Positions 26,765 to 35,692 of a stretch of DNA of 64,000 bases are shown here, piece by piece. The translations under genes were made by a program, and so were the position numbers. The notes under the pieces were generated by a model. That model was not told the DNA's origin. It saw only the letters and a list, made by a program, of their open reading frames with translations, and did not search any database. Origin of the DNA: Xenorhabdus lircayensis (lineage in GTDB: Bacteria; Pseudomonadota; Gammaproteobacteria; Enterobacterales; Enterobacteriaceae); NCBI RefSeq assembly GCF_016306625.1, contig NZ_JACOII010000060.1, positions 1 through 64,000 on the forward strand. Direction: 5' to 3'. Position 1 is the first letter of the stretch. Every line of letters begins with the position of its first letter.

Positions 26765-27070
26765 TTATTCCATCAGGCTAAAAGCATGATCCAACACCTT
26801 ATCCCCCCGAAGCGCCCCGTAGTCCAACATATCAATCAAACTGATGGGTTTGCCCAATGGATCAGCCAGCGCAGTAAAGCGGGCAAGTTCATACCGAATT
26901 TGCGGCCCGAGTAAAATTACATCGGCTTCATGGATACAGGCTTCCAACTCCAGCGCTGGCACAGCCTTGATAACCACATCCAACTCTCGTTTTTCAGCTT
27001 CTGACTGCATACGCTGCACCAACATGCTGGTAGACATTCCCGCCGCACAACACAATAGAATGGTTTTCAT
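26765..27070 (-). CDS. celA: PTS system, cellobiose-type IIB
   Basis: A 101-residue IIB protein. The phospho-cysteine is Cys8 in LLCCAAGMSTSML, the canonical CxxGMST loop. It is first gene of a five-gene operon IIB-IIC-IIA-GH4-LacI, whose promoter region contains the palindrome at 27118-27133. Confidence 0.92.
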   Translation of the reverse strand: MKTILLCCAAGMSTSMLVQRMQSEAEKRELDVVIKAVPALELEACIHEADVILLGPQIRYELARFTALADPLGKPISLIDMLDYGALRGDKVLDHAFSLME

Positions 27071-27117
27071 GGTTTTGTTCTCTTTGTTGTTGTCCCATTA
27101 TTTGATTTAATCCAAAA

Positions 27118-27133
27118 ATGAGAGCGCTCTCAT
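27118..27133 (-). promoter_or_regulatory. LacI-type operator of the cellobiose PTS operon
   Basis: A perfect 16-bp palindrome ATGAGAGCGCTCTCAT with the central CG typical of LacI-family sites lies 48 bases upstream of the IIB start. The likely ligand is the LacI protein encoded at the operon's end. Confidence 0.75.
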
Positions 27134-27261
27134 TTGAGCTAAGGCTAACAGGTTATTTTGTGATTGCTGCGATGGAAGTCGCATAAGTTGATAAGTAAGA
27201 ATTAAGAATATGGATGAAATGCGATCTGCGTTACAGATGGTAAACCAGAAAAAATGAAAGG

Positions 27262-27347
27262 CAGAATTTGACTGATTTATAAGCTGAAAAAATGGTAGAA
27301 TTTTTCCGCCCTAAAAAGGGTTTATAAAACAGTTGGATAAAATTAGG
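27262..27347 (+). promoter_or_regulatory. CRISPR leader 1
   Basis: About 85 AT-rich bases directly before array 1. It is nearly the same, in reverse complement, as the sequence flanking array 2 at 28579-28665; both contain GCTGAAAAAATGGTAGAATT and AACAGTTGGATAAAATTAG next to the first repeat. AAAATGGTAGAATTTT also occurs before array 3. It should hold the array promoter and the integration site used by Cas1-Cas2. Confidence 0.82.
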
Positions 27348-27730
27348 GTGTTCCCCGTAAGTACGGGGATAGACCGGCTTTAAATCATTCCCACTCAATT
27401 ATTAAAAAGTGTTCCCCGTAAGTACGGGGATAGACCGCGTATGACCAGACCGTCATCAAACAGTTTGAGGTGTTCCCCGTAAGTACGGGGATAGACCGCT
27501 TCATGGCAATTTAAAGACAGCACCTTGCAGGTGTTCCCCGTAAGTACGGGGATAGACCGGATGGTTGTTTATTATCGGTAGACAAAGTTTTGTGTTCCCC
27601 GTAAGTACGGGGATAGACCGTAGATAGAACTTATTGCTATCAATATCGATAAGTGTTCCCCGTAAGTACGGGGATAGACCGCAATACTAAAAGTTAACGA
27701 CCCGTACCCCATCCGTGTTCCCCGTAAGTA
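27348..27730 (+). CRISPR. CRISPR array 1 (type I-E, variant repeat, broken distal end)
   Basis: Six complete 29-bp repeats start at 27348, 27409, 27470, 27531, 27592 and 27653; they begin GTGTTCCCCGTAAG and end GATAGACCG. A seventh at 27715 stops after 16 bases. Spacers are 32 bases, except the last at 33. Every complete repeat has GATAGACCG where arrays 2 and 3 have GATAAACCG. Since new repeats are copied from the leader-proximal one, this suggests the array grew on its own from one mutated repeat. The array runs head-on into array 2. Confidence 0.95.
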
Positions 27731-27755
27731 AGTTCGGTATGACCAGTGCAACACC

Positions 27756-28578
27756 TGGTTTATCCCCGTACTTACGGGGAACACCTGAGATCAGATCTCG
27801 GCGCTATTTCGGTTTGCGGTTTATCCCCGTACTTACGGGGAACACGGTAAGAGCGGAAAGATTCGTTCTGGCGGTTCTGGTTTATCCCCGTACTTACGGG
27901 GAACACAATGGTGATATCGATGCTCGTGACGGCGTGTACGGTTTATCCCCGTACTTACGGGGAACACACATTAACGAATATGGTGCGTCGATTAACGTGC
28001 GGTTTATCCCCGTACTTACGGGGAACACAATCAATTCGTTCGATATCTGCCATATCACACCGGTTTATCCCCGTACTTACGGGGAACACATAAGGGGCGG
28101 GCAAGCGACCGTTCTCAGACACGGTTTATCCCCGTACTTACGGGGAACACCCTGTCCCCAACACGCCGTTATTATAAAAACGCGGTTTATCCCCGTACTT
28201 ACGGGGAACACGCGATCACTCATGTTTATTTCTCTATGTATACCGGTTTATCCCCGTACTTACGGGGAACACCTGGTTACGGGGAGAGAGTTAAACCAAT
28301 TCTGCGGTTTATCCCCGTACTTACGGGGAACACGGCAATGTGAAACCCAGTTCGGCGATCATCGGCGGTTTATCCCCGTACTTACGGGGAACACATAGTC
28401 AGTTGCAGCTCGCGTTAATGACTATGCGGTTTATCCCCGTACTTACGGGGAACACCTACACAGGTTTCCAGAGTATCAAATAAATTGGCGGTTTATCCCC
28501 GTACTTACGGGGAACACGGCGATCTGGCTGAAAAAATTCAGGGCTTGGTTGGTTTATCCCCGTACTTACGGGGAACAC
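27756..28578 (-). CRISPR. CRISPR array 2 (type I-E), convergent with array 1
   Basis: Fourteen 29-bp repeats on the minus strand, plus-strand starts 27756 to 28550 at 61-62 base steps, with 13 spacers. On the minus strand repeats begin GTGTTCCCCG and end GATAAACC(G/A). The last base is A rather than G at 27756, 27878 and 28550. In type I-E systems this base comes from the PAM side of the spacer. The leader-proximal end is at 28578; the leader-distal end abuts the truncated repeat of array 1 after 25 unique bases. Confidence 0.95.
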
Positions 28579-28665
28579 TCTAATTTTATCCAACTGTTTT
28601 ATAAGACCTTTTTAGAGGGGTAAAATTCTACCATTTTTTCAGCTTATAAAGCAGTCAAATTCGTC
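28579..28665 (-). promoter_or_regulatory. CRISPR leader 2
   Basis: The reverse complement copy of leader 1 (see 27262-27347), differing by roughly ten positions over 85 bases. It is directly adjacent to the first repeat of array 2, so both arrays have their own complete leader. Confidence 0.82.
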
Positions 28666-28845
28666 CTTCTATTTTTTCCTACCTGCCCTCTGTAAATTTG
28701 ATCAAATTTCATCCATTCTTTAAAAAGACTCATTAAGTTATCTGCCATAGAATCGAATGAGCATTCCCCACACAAGGAATAAACCAGATTTAAAATTAAA
28801 GAAATTAGACTTAATACAGTGTCCTCGTAGGTACAAAGCTAAACC

Positions 28846-29026
28846 CTATAAAATGATAACCTTCGTTAACTCGGTTACTTTATCGATAATGTCTTGAGGC
28901 GCTTTTTCAATAAATTTGACCTGACGCCCCGAAAAATCTAAAGATTTCACCTGATGGATAAGAATTGCACCTTGGGTAGATAACTCCTCGGAATGAAACA
29001 ATGTCTCCTTTGTCTGGTATGTACAT
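28846..29026 (-). pseudogene. pemK: PemK/MazF toxin relic with internal deletion
   Basis: The ATG at 29026 starts MYIPDKGDIVSF, the N-terminus of PemK/MazF RNase toxins. The frame is then broken. The C-terminal third resumes in another frame: STQGAILIHQVKSLDFS, GRQVKFIEKAPQDIIDKVTEL. Roughly 50-60 residues of the core are missing, so no toxin can be made. It follows the pemI relic with the usual spacing. Confidence 0.82.
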
Positions 29027-29030
29027 CGAA

Positions 29031-29282
29031 TCACTTCCTTACCAACAGGACTAACATTGCTCCACTCTCTATCCTCGCCATTACTGTGAAACTTTCTTTA
29101 GGGCCTCCGGCTAACAATGATTCCAGCGTCAACTCTCCTTCGATTGGAATGAGCACAATTTTGTTATCTTGAATGGATAGGTCTGACTTTGACCCCGTAT
29201 GCATGTTGAGTGTTTTCACAATGGCCTTTGGTATGCTAACAATATTAGCGCCACCAGATTGGCGAATAATAACAGTAGTCAT
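29031..29282 (-). pseudogene. pemI: PemI/MazE antitoxin relic (frameshifted tail)
   Basis: The first 66 or so residues are a good AbrB/SpoVT-type antitoxin (RQSGGANIVSIPKAIVKTL, IEGELTLESLLAGGPKESF). After that the present frame reads VMARIESGAMLV, whereas the neighbouring frame gives NGEDREWSNVSPVGKEVI, which is the expected toxin-binding tail. One indel near 29080 explains this. The DNA-binding part could still be made, but the toxin-neutralising tail is lost, and so is the toxin. Confidence 0.8.
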
Positions 29283-29522
29283 ATCTGGCCCTCTTCCTGT
29301 TTAAGTTATACTCAGTTATAACTGCACTTTTTGTGTTTTACAAAAGTAAAACTTTCTCTAATTTTTACATTATGAGGCTAAACCATAAATACAATGGAGA
29401 CGTACTTATGATGATTTACTACACTTCAATATCACTGCTTCTGGCAAACATGGCGAAGATAACAATCTGGTGCGTATTAGTCTTGAGAAGAATTGGAACG
29501 TTCATGGCCTTGTGATGCGGAT

Positions 29523-29611
29523 GTGTTTCCCGTAAGTACGGGGATAAACCGTGGTTATTCTCACTTTTATTGGTTATCAATTTATGTTCCCCGTAAATAC
29601 GGGGATAAACG
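29523..29611 (+). CRISPR. Orphan mini-CRISPR: two degenerate repeats, one spacer
   Basis: A repeat at 29523-29551 (GTGTTTCCCG start, one change), a 32-base spacer, and a second repeat at 29584-29611 with G to A changes and a missing C (GATAAACG). The orientation is that of arrays 1 and 3. No leader is recognisable upstream. It is probably a relic left by rearrangement. Confidence 0.75.
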
Positions 29612-29781
29612 CTCACTTGAATAGCAAATTTATACACTATAGCGACTTGAATAATTGATGATTCTGGTCGTTCTCTTTTTTAAAGTGTTTCTTCTCTTTT
29701 TATGTTGGAAATTGACGTACTGTAAAAACATACTATTATTTTAAATAATCAGAATAGAAAAATTCTCATGAGAGTTAAGTA

Positions 29782-30132
29782 ATGACACGCTATTCACTTG
29801 GACGTAAACGTGCTATCCAAGAAAAAATGCTACCGCCTCATAACGTCAGTGTTTCTTCCCTAGCTAAAACAGAGGGGATCTCTAAATCCACCCTGTATAG
29901 ATGGATCAAAGAAGTATTGGCTTCAAATCCAACCAATGTGATAAATCATCTCCAACAAGAAAATAGATATTTGAAACGAAAATTGGCTTATAAAGATAGA
30001 ACACACCCAGAAAAGACTAATCGGCAAGTGTTGCCGGGTAATCATCAAAATTTAAATCATGATGCTATGGGATTTTCACCATTATCTCTTCACATAACTC
30101 TAAATGTGATCAATATTCCATATAAGACATAA
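29782..30132 (+). pseudogene. Transposase OrfA-like fragment
   Basis: The first 70-75 codons look like the N-terminal helix-turn-helix of an IS3-like OrfA or related transposase-accessory protein (RKRAIQEKMLPPHN, LAKTEGISKSTLYRWIKE, then a coiled QQENRYLKRKLAYKD). The rest of the reading is low-complexity and unrelated, and no OrfB or terminal repeats follow. It is mobile-element debris between the orphan array and the cas operon. Confidence 0.6.
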
Positions 30133-30256
30133 CCTTAATGAGAACACTATAGAAAATAGGGTAACTTATCCAAATCCGTAATTAATCTAAAAGATTTAAC
30201 TTATTTTTGACGTAGTTCGCTATTTTTAAATAGTATAATCACACAGGAAAAATACT

Positions 30257-30697
30257 TTGAGCACCAATACCCCAACAGAAACAACTTACTGGAATCGTAT
30301 GGTGCCAGAACTGACCGTGACCGATTTATCTGCTTCACTCGATTTCTATCAGCGAATATTGGGATTCGAAGTATTAATCCGGCGGGAAGAACCTGATTTT
30401 GCTTATTTAGGTTTGGGCGAGGCACAATTAATGCTGGAAGCATTTCATGACAGTGGCTGGAATACCGGTGAGCTTATTAAGCCTTTAGGTCGCGGTATCA
30501 ATTTACAAATTGAAGTCGATGATGTCACGCCCATTCTGACAAATCTGAAAATTAACGGAATCGGGCTTTATCGCCCACTGAAAGATAATTATTACTGCAT
30601 AGGTGATACCCCAGTCTGTCAGAGAGAATTCCTCGTTCAAGACCCAGATGGTTATTTACTTCGGTTCAGCCAATATATCGAACACAAGCAAGATTAA
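30257..30697 (+). CDS. VOC-family protein (glyoxalase/bleomycin-resistance fold)
   Basis: A 146-residue protein of paired beta-alpha-beta-beta-beta modules: MVPELTVTDLSASLDFYQRILGFEV, then AQLMLEAF, NLQIEVDDVTPIL, and REFLVQDPDGYLLRFSQ. The metal-ligand pattern is that of bleomycin-resistance-like members; substrate is unknown. A TTG at 30257 is the likely start (AGGA nine bases before). An ATG at 30299 is possible but cuts into the first strand. It ends 24 bases before cas3 on the same strand, so it may share a transcript with the cas genes. Confidence 0.78.
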   Translation: MSTNTPTETTYWNRMVPELTVTDLSASLDFYQRILGFEVLIRREEPDFAYLGLGEAQLMLEAFHDSGWNTGELIKPLGRGINLQIEVDDVTPILTNLKINGIGLYRPLKDNYYCIGDTPVCQREFLVQDPDGYLLRFSQYIEHKQD

Positions 30698-30721
30698 CGG
30701 TATTTCATTAATGAGGCACGG

Positions 30722-33496
30722 TTGAAATTTTATTTCATCGTAAAAAAAATGCCTGAGCTTATAAATAATTTTGGTTACCTCACACGATATTGGGGCAAGG
30801 CCAAAAAAAATCCATATTCCGACGAAGATTATCATCTTCTGGCCTATCACTGTCTGGATGTGGCTTCTGTAGGCCAATTATTATTAGCGCCACAAAAAAA
30901 ACTGACACAAGATCTCGCCGACTTTTTGCAGCTATCACCGGAAACATTACAAAACTTGTTTTCGTTCTTTTTGGTGCTGCATGATATCGGCAAATTTGCC
31001 TCTGCATTTCAGCAATTATATTCTCCAGAAGATACTGATCTGATTAAACCTGATCAACGTACTCCCTACGATTCCAGACATTTCAGGCATGATCGGCTAG
31101 GGCTGTTTTTCTGGAAGAAAATTCAGGACGATGTGCTGTTTACGTTGGTGGGAAACGATAACCTGCAACCCAGGGAAAAAGAGCGTGCTCAGGATACATT
31201 GATGGTTTTAATGCAGTGTATGTTAGGCCATCACGGTAAACCGATTGATGATGGTGGCTGGAAATCAATTGTCGACTTTACTGAATCCCAAAATGTTGAT
31301 GATGCAACGGCATTTACCCATGATCTGCTTAAACTTTTTCAGCCTCATCTACCACTGGAAAAATTGCTGTCAAGAGAGTGGCAGCGCAATCTGAAACAAG
31401 TGAGCTGGCAACTTGCAGGTACTGTGGTACTGGCTGACTGGATAGGCTCTGACAGTGAACATTTCCGTTATCAGACCAAAGCGCTTTCACTGGCAAAATA
31501 TTGGCAGATTACCCAAAAACAAGCCCACGTTGCCCTGAATGACATTGATATCCATAACACTCCGGTGATATCTCCTTATACCTCTATCCAAGAATATTAC
31601 CGCTTCTCTCCAACCCCGCTACAAAAATGGGCTGAGGAAGCCCCGATTGATGATTCCCCACAACTTTTTATTCTGGAAGATGTGACTGGTGCGGGCAAAA
31701 CAGAAGCCGCCCTTGCTCTGACTCATCGCTTAATGCAGGTCGGTGCTGCGGACGGTTTCTATTTTGGCCTGCCGACAATGGCAACATCCAACGCCATGTT
31801 TGGCCGGATTGCCAAACATTATCGCCGGATGTTCGATACACAAAGTGGCAAACTACCCAGCATCGTTCTCGCTCACGGCGCTCGTGAAATGAATGATAAT
31901 TTTCGTGACATCATTCTGACCTCAGAACACGACGACAATGATTACACCAGAAGCGATATCACCGCAACGGCACAGTGCCATCAATGGCTGGCAGACTCCA
32001 ACAAAAAGGCATTATTGGCATCGGTTGGCGTAGGCACCATCGATCAGGCATTGCTTGCGGTTTTGCCGAGAAAATACCAATCACTCCGCTTGATTGGGCT
32101 GAATCGCAAGGTACTCATATTCGATGAAGTACACGCCGCAGATGAATACATGTTTGCTTTGCTGGAAAGTCTGTTAAGCCTGCACCTGCATCAAGGTGGT
32201 TCCGTGATATTGCTGACCGCCACACTCTCCTTAAAACAACGCCAACGGCTGGTGGATATTTGGTTATCGGCACGGGGAATACCTTCACAAAAACTGCAAG
32301 AAACCGCCTTTCCACTGGCGACGCAAGTCACGTTAGACCCAGAAAATCCGATCATTGAAACGCCCTTGCGCAGTCGCGCAGATGTCAGCTGTACCGTCAC
32401 GGTAAAAACAGTGAATCATCTGGATGAATGCGTACAAATTGCTCTGAATGCAGCTCAAAATGGGCAATGTGTGGTTTGGGTTCGCAACTCAGTGGATGAT
32501 GCTCTGCAAGCCTTCTGGCTTATTCAGCTACAGATGGATAATCCAGAAGATTGCCTGCTATTCCACAGCCGCTTTATTTTGCATGACCGAAAAAGGATCG
32601 AAAATCGTGTACTGGATATATTTGATAAGGAAAGCACACAGGAGGAGCGACAAGGAAAGATCCTGATTACAACGCAGGTTTTTCAGGAAAGTCTTGATGC
32701 CGATACAGATGTAATGATCTCTGATATCTGCCCAATCGATGATTTAATTCAACGGGTAGGTCGCCTGCACCGCCATACCCGCAATGCAGATGGAGAATAT
32801 CAGAAAGACATTATCGATAGCCGCACAGCCCCTGAATTATACCTCCACACACCAAAATGGGACGATCAACCCGAAGCAGATTGGTTAAGCAAAGATTTCC
32901 GCAATACGCAATATGTTTATCGTTCAGCCGGGCGTTTATGGCTTGGCTTACGCGAACTCCTGCGCTTGGGTGCCATTCGTATGCCTGCTGAGGCTCGAAC
33001 TTTGATCGAAGCGGTTTATGGTGAAGACGCCGATGAGCAAATCCCTGATGCACTCAAACCCAAGGATGATGAAGCGATAGCGGAAGGAAGGAGCAAAGAC
33101 GCCATTGCACGGTCACAAGCTTTGCAATGGCAACGCTATGAATACAGTAAACGCAGTGCAAGCGGCTGGTATGACGATGACAGAGATATCAGTACCCGCT
33201 TCAGCGATATCGAAACGGTGAGCGTACTGCTCGTCAAACTGACCGAAAGCGGTGAATTGATACCGTGGGTAGAGGATGAAAAGTTCCCTGTTCAACTCAG
33301 CACTATCAAACTCCCCAAAAACAAATATGCCGATAAGCTGCAACCTGTATCAGAGTCGTTTATTCAAGCGGTGGAGCGGTTACAAAACACATTCAAGTCC
33401 GTTAAATATCTGCAAATCTGGCTACCTGAGCTTGACCCCAATTTTACTTACGATCCCAACATGGGTTTTTATGAACCCCCTAAGCAGGAGGCGTGA
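30722..33496 (+). CDS. cas3: Cas3 helicase-nuclease (type I-E)
   Basis: A 924-residue protein: N-terminal HD nuclease (FLVLHDIGKFASAFQQ near residue 85, MLGHHGKP later) and SF2 helicase with Walker A VTGAGKTEAAL, DEVH in LIFDEVHAADEYM, LLTATLSLKQR and IQRVGRLHRH. It degrades the DNA displaced by Cascade. A TTG at 30722 has GAGG five bases upstream; the ATG at 30749 lacks a site. It is the first gene of the cas operon, ending in an ATGA overlap with cse1. Confidence 0.95.
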   Translation: MKFYFIVKKMPELINNFGYLTRYWGKAKKNPYSDEDYHLLAYHCLDVASVGQLLLAPQKKLTQDLADFLQLSPETLQNLFSFFLVLHDIGKFASAFQQLYSPEDTDLIKPDQRTPYDSRHFRHDRLGLFFWKKIQDDVLFTLVGNDNLQPREKERAQDTLMVLMQCMLGHHGKPIDDGGWKSIVDFTESQNVDDATAFTHDLLKLFQPHLPLEKLLSREWQRNLKQVSWQLAGTVVLADWIGSDSEHFRYQTKALSLAKYWQITQKQAHVALNDIDIHNTPVISPYTSIQEYYRFSPTPLQKWAEEAPIDDSPQLFILEDVTGAGKTEAALALTHRLMQVGAADGFYFGLPTMATSNAMFGRIAKHYRRMFDTQSGKLPSIVLAHGAREMNDNFRDIILTSEHDDNDYTRSDITATAQCHQWLADSNKKALLASVGVGTIDQALLAVLPRKYQSLRLIGLNRKVLIFDEVHAADEYMFALLESLLSLHLHQGGSVILLTATLSLKQRQRLVDIWLSARGIPSQKLQETAFPLATQVTLDPENPIIETPLRSRADVSCTVTVKTVNHLDECVQIALNAAQNGQCVVWVRNSVDDALQAFWLIQLQMDNPEDCLLFHSRFILHDRKRIENRVLDIFDKESTQEERQGKILITTQVFQESLDADTDVMISDICPIDDLIQRVGRLHRHTRNADGEYQKDIIDSRTAPELYLHTPKWDDQPEADWLSKDFRNTQYVYRSAGRLWLGLRELLRLGAIRMPAEARTLIEAVYGEDADEQIPDALKPKDDEAIAEGRSKDAIARSQALQWQRYEYSKRSASGWYDDDRDISTRFSDIETVSVLLVKLTESGELIPWVEDEKFPVQLSTIKLPKNKYADKLQPVSESFIQAVERLQNTFKSVKYLQIWLPELDPNFTYDPNMGFYEPPKQEA

Positions 33497-35115
33497 TGAA
33501 CCTCGTTAAAGACACATGGCTGATTTTTAGAATGAGAAATGGCAGCGAGGAAAAACTGCCGCTGGCGGCAATCTGCGATCCCGCCGTTATGGATTTTGCC
33601 CTGCCACGGGCAGATTTTCAGGGAGCGGCTTATCAACTGGCGATTGGCTTGCTGCAAACAGTTTTTACTCCCGAAGATAAATACGAATGGCATGAATTTT
33701 ATGAACAAGCCCCTACACAAGCAGATTTGCAGACTGCATTTAATCGGGTGGAACACGCTTTTAACCTAACAGGGGATGTCCCTCTGTTTATGCAGGATTT
33801 TGATTCTCTGGATAGCGCAAAATCAACGGAGATCTCAGGGTTACTGATCGAATCGCCAGGAGCAAATACGCTTAAGCTAAATACTGACCACTTTATCAAA
33901 CGTGGTCAATGTGACGTCATTTCCCCAGAGATGGCCGCCATTGCCCTATTTACCTTACAGATTAATGCTCCTGCTGGCGGTGTCGGGCATCGTGTCGGGT
34001 TACGGGGAGGCGGCCCGCTGACGTCTTTAATTCAGCCACAAGAATGGGATGCTCCGCTATGGCAAAAACTTTGGCTCAACGTCATTAATCGAGATCTTTG
34101 GCATTATCCCGAACCTGATCTCAATAGCCCAGATGTTTTTCCGTGGTTGGGTAAAACCCGTACCAGCCAAAAAGCAGGAACAGAAATTTACGCACATAAT
34201 GTGCATGAACTGCATATGTATTGGGCGATGCCACGGCGAATTCGTCTGGAAGTAGACGATAAACCCGCCATTTGCCAATTAACGGGGCAGGCAACCCATC
34301 AATCTGTTTCTGCTTATCGCACCCAAAACTATGGAAACAATTATTCTGGCTCTTGGCAACACCCCTTAACGCCCTATCGATGGAATCCGAAAAAACCGGA
34401 TGAAGAACATCTTTCCATCAAAGGGCAACCCGGCGGTATTACCTATAAGATTTGGGATAGTCTGACTTTCTCCGTTCATAAAGAGGGTCAACAGGCAGCG
34501 CAGGTTGTCGACCATTTTAACCAGCTCAATGACTATTTTGCGGATGAACAGAGCGACACCCCACGGTTATGGGTTTTTGGCTATGATATGGACAATATGA
34601 AAGCCCGTGGTTGGTATTCCACCTCTTTACCCCTATTTTCCATGCCCATTGAGAAAAAAGATGCCATTTTCCGGCGGGTCAAAACACTACAAACCCTCTC
34701 TGTCTATGCATTGAGCCAATGCCGAACTCAAGTCAAAAGCGCATGGTTCAATCGCCCGAATGATACCAAAGGCGATATGTCGTTTATTGATGCCGCCTTC
34801 TATCAACGCACCCAAGCAGCCTTCTTTAAAGCAGTCCAACAAATTGTCAGCAGCCAGCACGATGCCTCTTCTTTATCCACGGAGGAAGCCAAAAACTGGC
34901 TCTATCAACTCAAAAATACCTGCTTTGATCTCTTTGATGAATTCGTGCTGTCAGAAAATACCGATCCCAAACATCTGCCTAAAAAAATCGAGGCACGACA
35001 GATTCTCACCAAATGGCTGATGGGTTCCAAAGATATCAAATCATTTATGGCGGAACACAAAATAGAAACTAAATCACCAAAACCAAAAAAGAAAAAGGAG
35101 GTTATCAATGGATAA
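33496..35115 (+). CDS. casA: Cse1/CasA (Cas8e), large Cascade subunit
   Basis: A 539-residue protein starting at the ATG overlapping the cas3 stop (MNLVKDTWLIFRM). Cse1 features: LRGGGPLTSLI, VFPWLGKTRTSQ, and the C-terminal helical bundle. It reads the PAM and recruits Cas3. The C-terminus is lysine-rich (PKPKKKKE). It overlaps cse2 by 8 bases. Confidence 0.95.
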   Translation: MNLVKDTWLIFRMRNGSEEKLPLAAICDPAVMDFALPRADFQGAAYQLAIGLLQTVFTPEDKYEWHEFYEQAPTQADLQTAFNRVEHAFNLTGDVPLFMQDFDSLDSAKSTEISGLLIESPGANTLKLNTDHFIKRGQCDVISPEMAAIALFTLQINAPAGGVGHRVGLRGGGPLTSLIQPQEWDAPLWQKLWLNVINRDLWHYPEPDLNSPDVFPWLGKTRTSQKAGTEIYAHNVHELHMYWAMPRRIRLEVDDKPAICQLTGQATHQSVSAYRTQNYGNNYSGSWQHPLTPYRWNPKKPDEEHLSIKGQPGGITYKIWDSLTFSVHKEGQQAAQVVDHFNQLNDYFADEQSDTPRLWVFGYDMDNMKARGWYSTSLPLFSMPIEKKDAIFRRVKTLQTLSVYALSQCRTQVKSAWFNRPNDTKGDMSFIDAAFYQRTQAAFFKAVQQIVSSQHDASSLSTEEAKNWLYQLKNTCFDLFDEFVLSENTDPKHLPKKIEARQILTKWLMGSKDIKSFMAEHKIETKSPKPKKKKEVING

Positions 35116-35659
35116 CCTAAGCGAAAATCGCTTAATGCGTTGGTGGGAAAGTATGTTTTTATCCCCCTCGGAGTTGAAGGAAAAAGATATTTTCCCAGCG
35201 CCAACGCTCTATAAAGCTGAATTAAAGCGTTGCCAAGATATTGACGCGGTAACTTTAAAGGAAGGTTTTCGGGCACTATGGTTCAGTTTGCCTGAAGATA
35301 TAACCAAGAAAGCTGAACATAAGACCATGACACTTTGGGCGATGATTGCCGTCACTCTGGTGTATGTAAAAACCAACACCACGACCAATTTGGCAACCGC
35401 CGCGGGCACCAAAACAGAAAATGACAAACCTATTGTCAGCACACACCGTTTTGCTCAGTTGCAGTCAGCCAAAACTCCCGATGAGTTCATTATGCGTTTA
35501 CGGCGCATTCTGCAACAACTGAAAGGCCAAGTTTCCGTGTTATCCCTCACCAAAGATATTGAACAGTGGATGCAGGAACACCACCAGCCAAGAGCACGTC
35601 GGGCCAACAAACGCCTTAGTGTGCAGTGGGCAATGGATTACTACAAAGCAGCCAAATAA
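35108..35659 (+). CDS. casB: Cse2/CasB, small Cascade subunit
   Basis: A 183-residue helical protein of the Cse2 family: LMRWWESMFLSPSELKEK at the N-terminus, FAQLQSAKTPDEFIMRLRRIL and a QWAMDYYKA C-terminus. It forms the dimer stabilising the R-loop in Cascade. Confidence 0.93.
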   Translation: MDNLSENRLMRWWESMFLSPSELKEKDIFPAPTLYKAELKRCQDIDAVTLKEGFRALWFSLPEDITKKAEHKTMTLWAMIAVTLVYVKTNTTTNLATAAGTKTENDKPIVSTHRFAQLQSAKTPDEFIMRLRRILQQLKGQVSVLSLTKDIEQWMQEHHQPRARRANKRLSVQWAMDYYKAAK

Positions 35660-35692
35660 TCCGAAGAACTTTTCATCTATAAGGAATTCCAA

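Noticed and set aside
27715-28398. A 227-codon plus-strand reading across array 2 with periodic GLSPYLRGT / RFIPVLTGNT motifs
   Set aside because: It is CRISPR repeat sequence translated: 61-base periodicity cycles the repeat through frames. No ribosome-binding site or family match.
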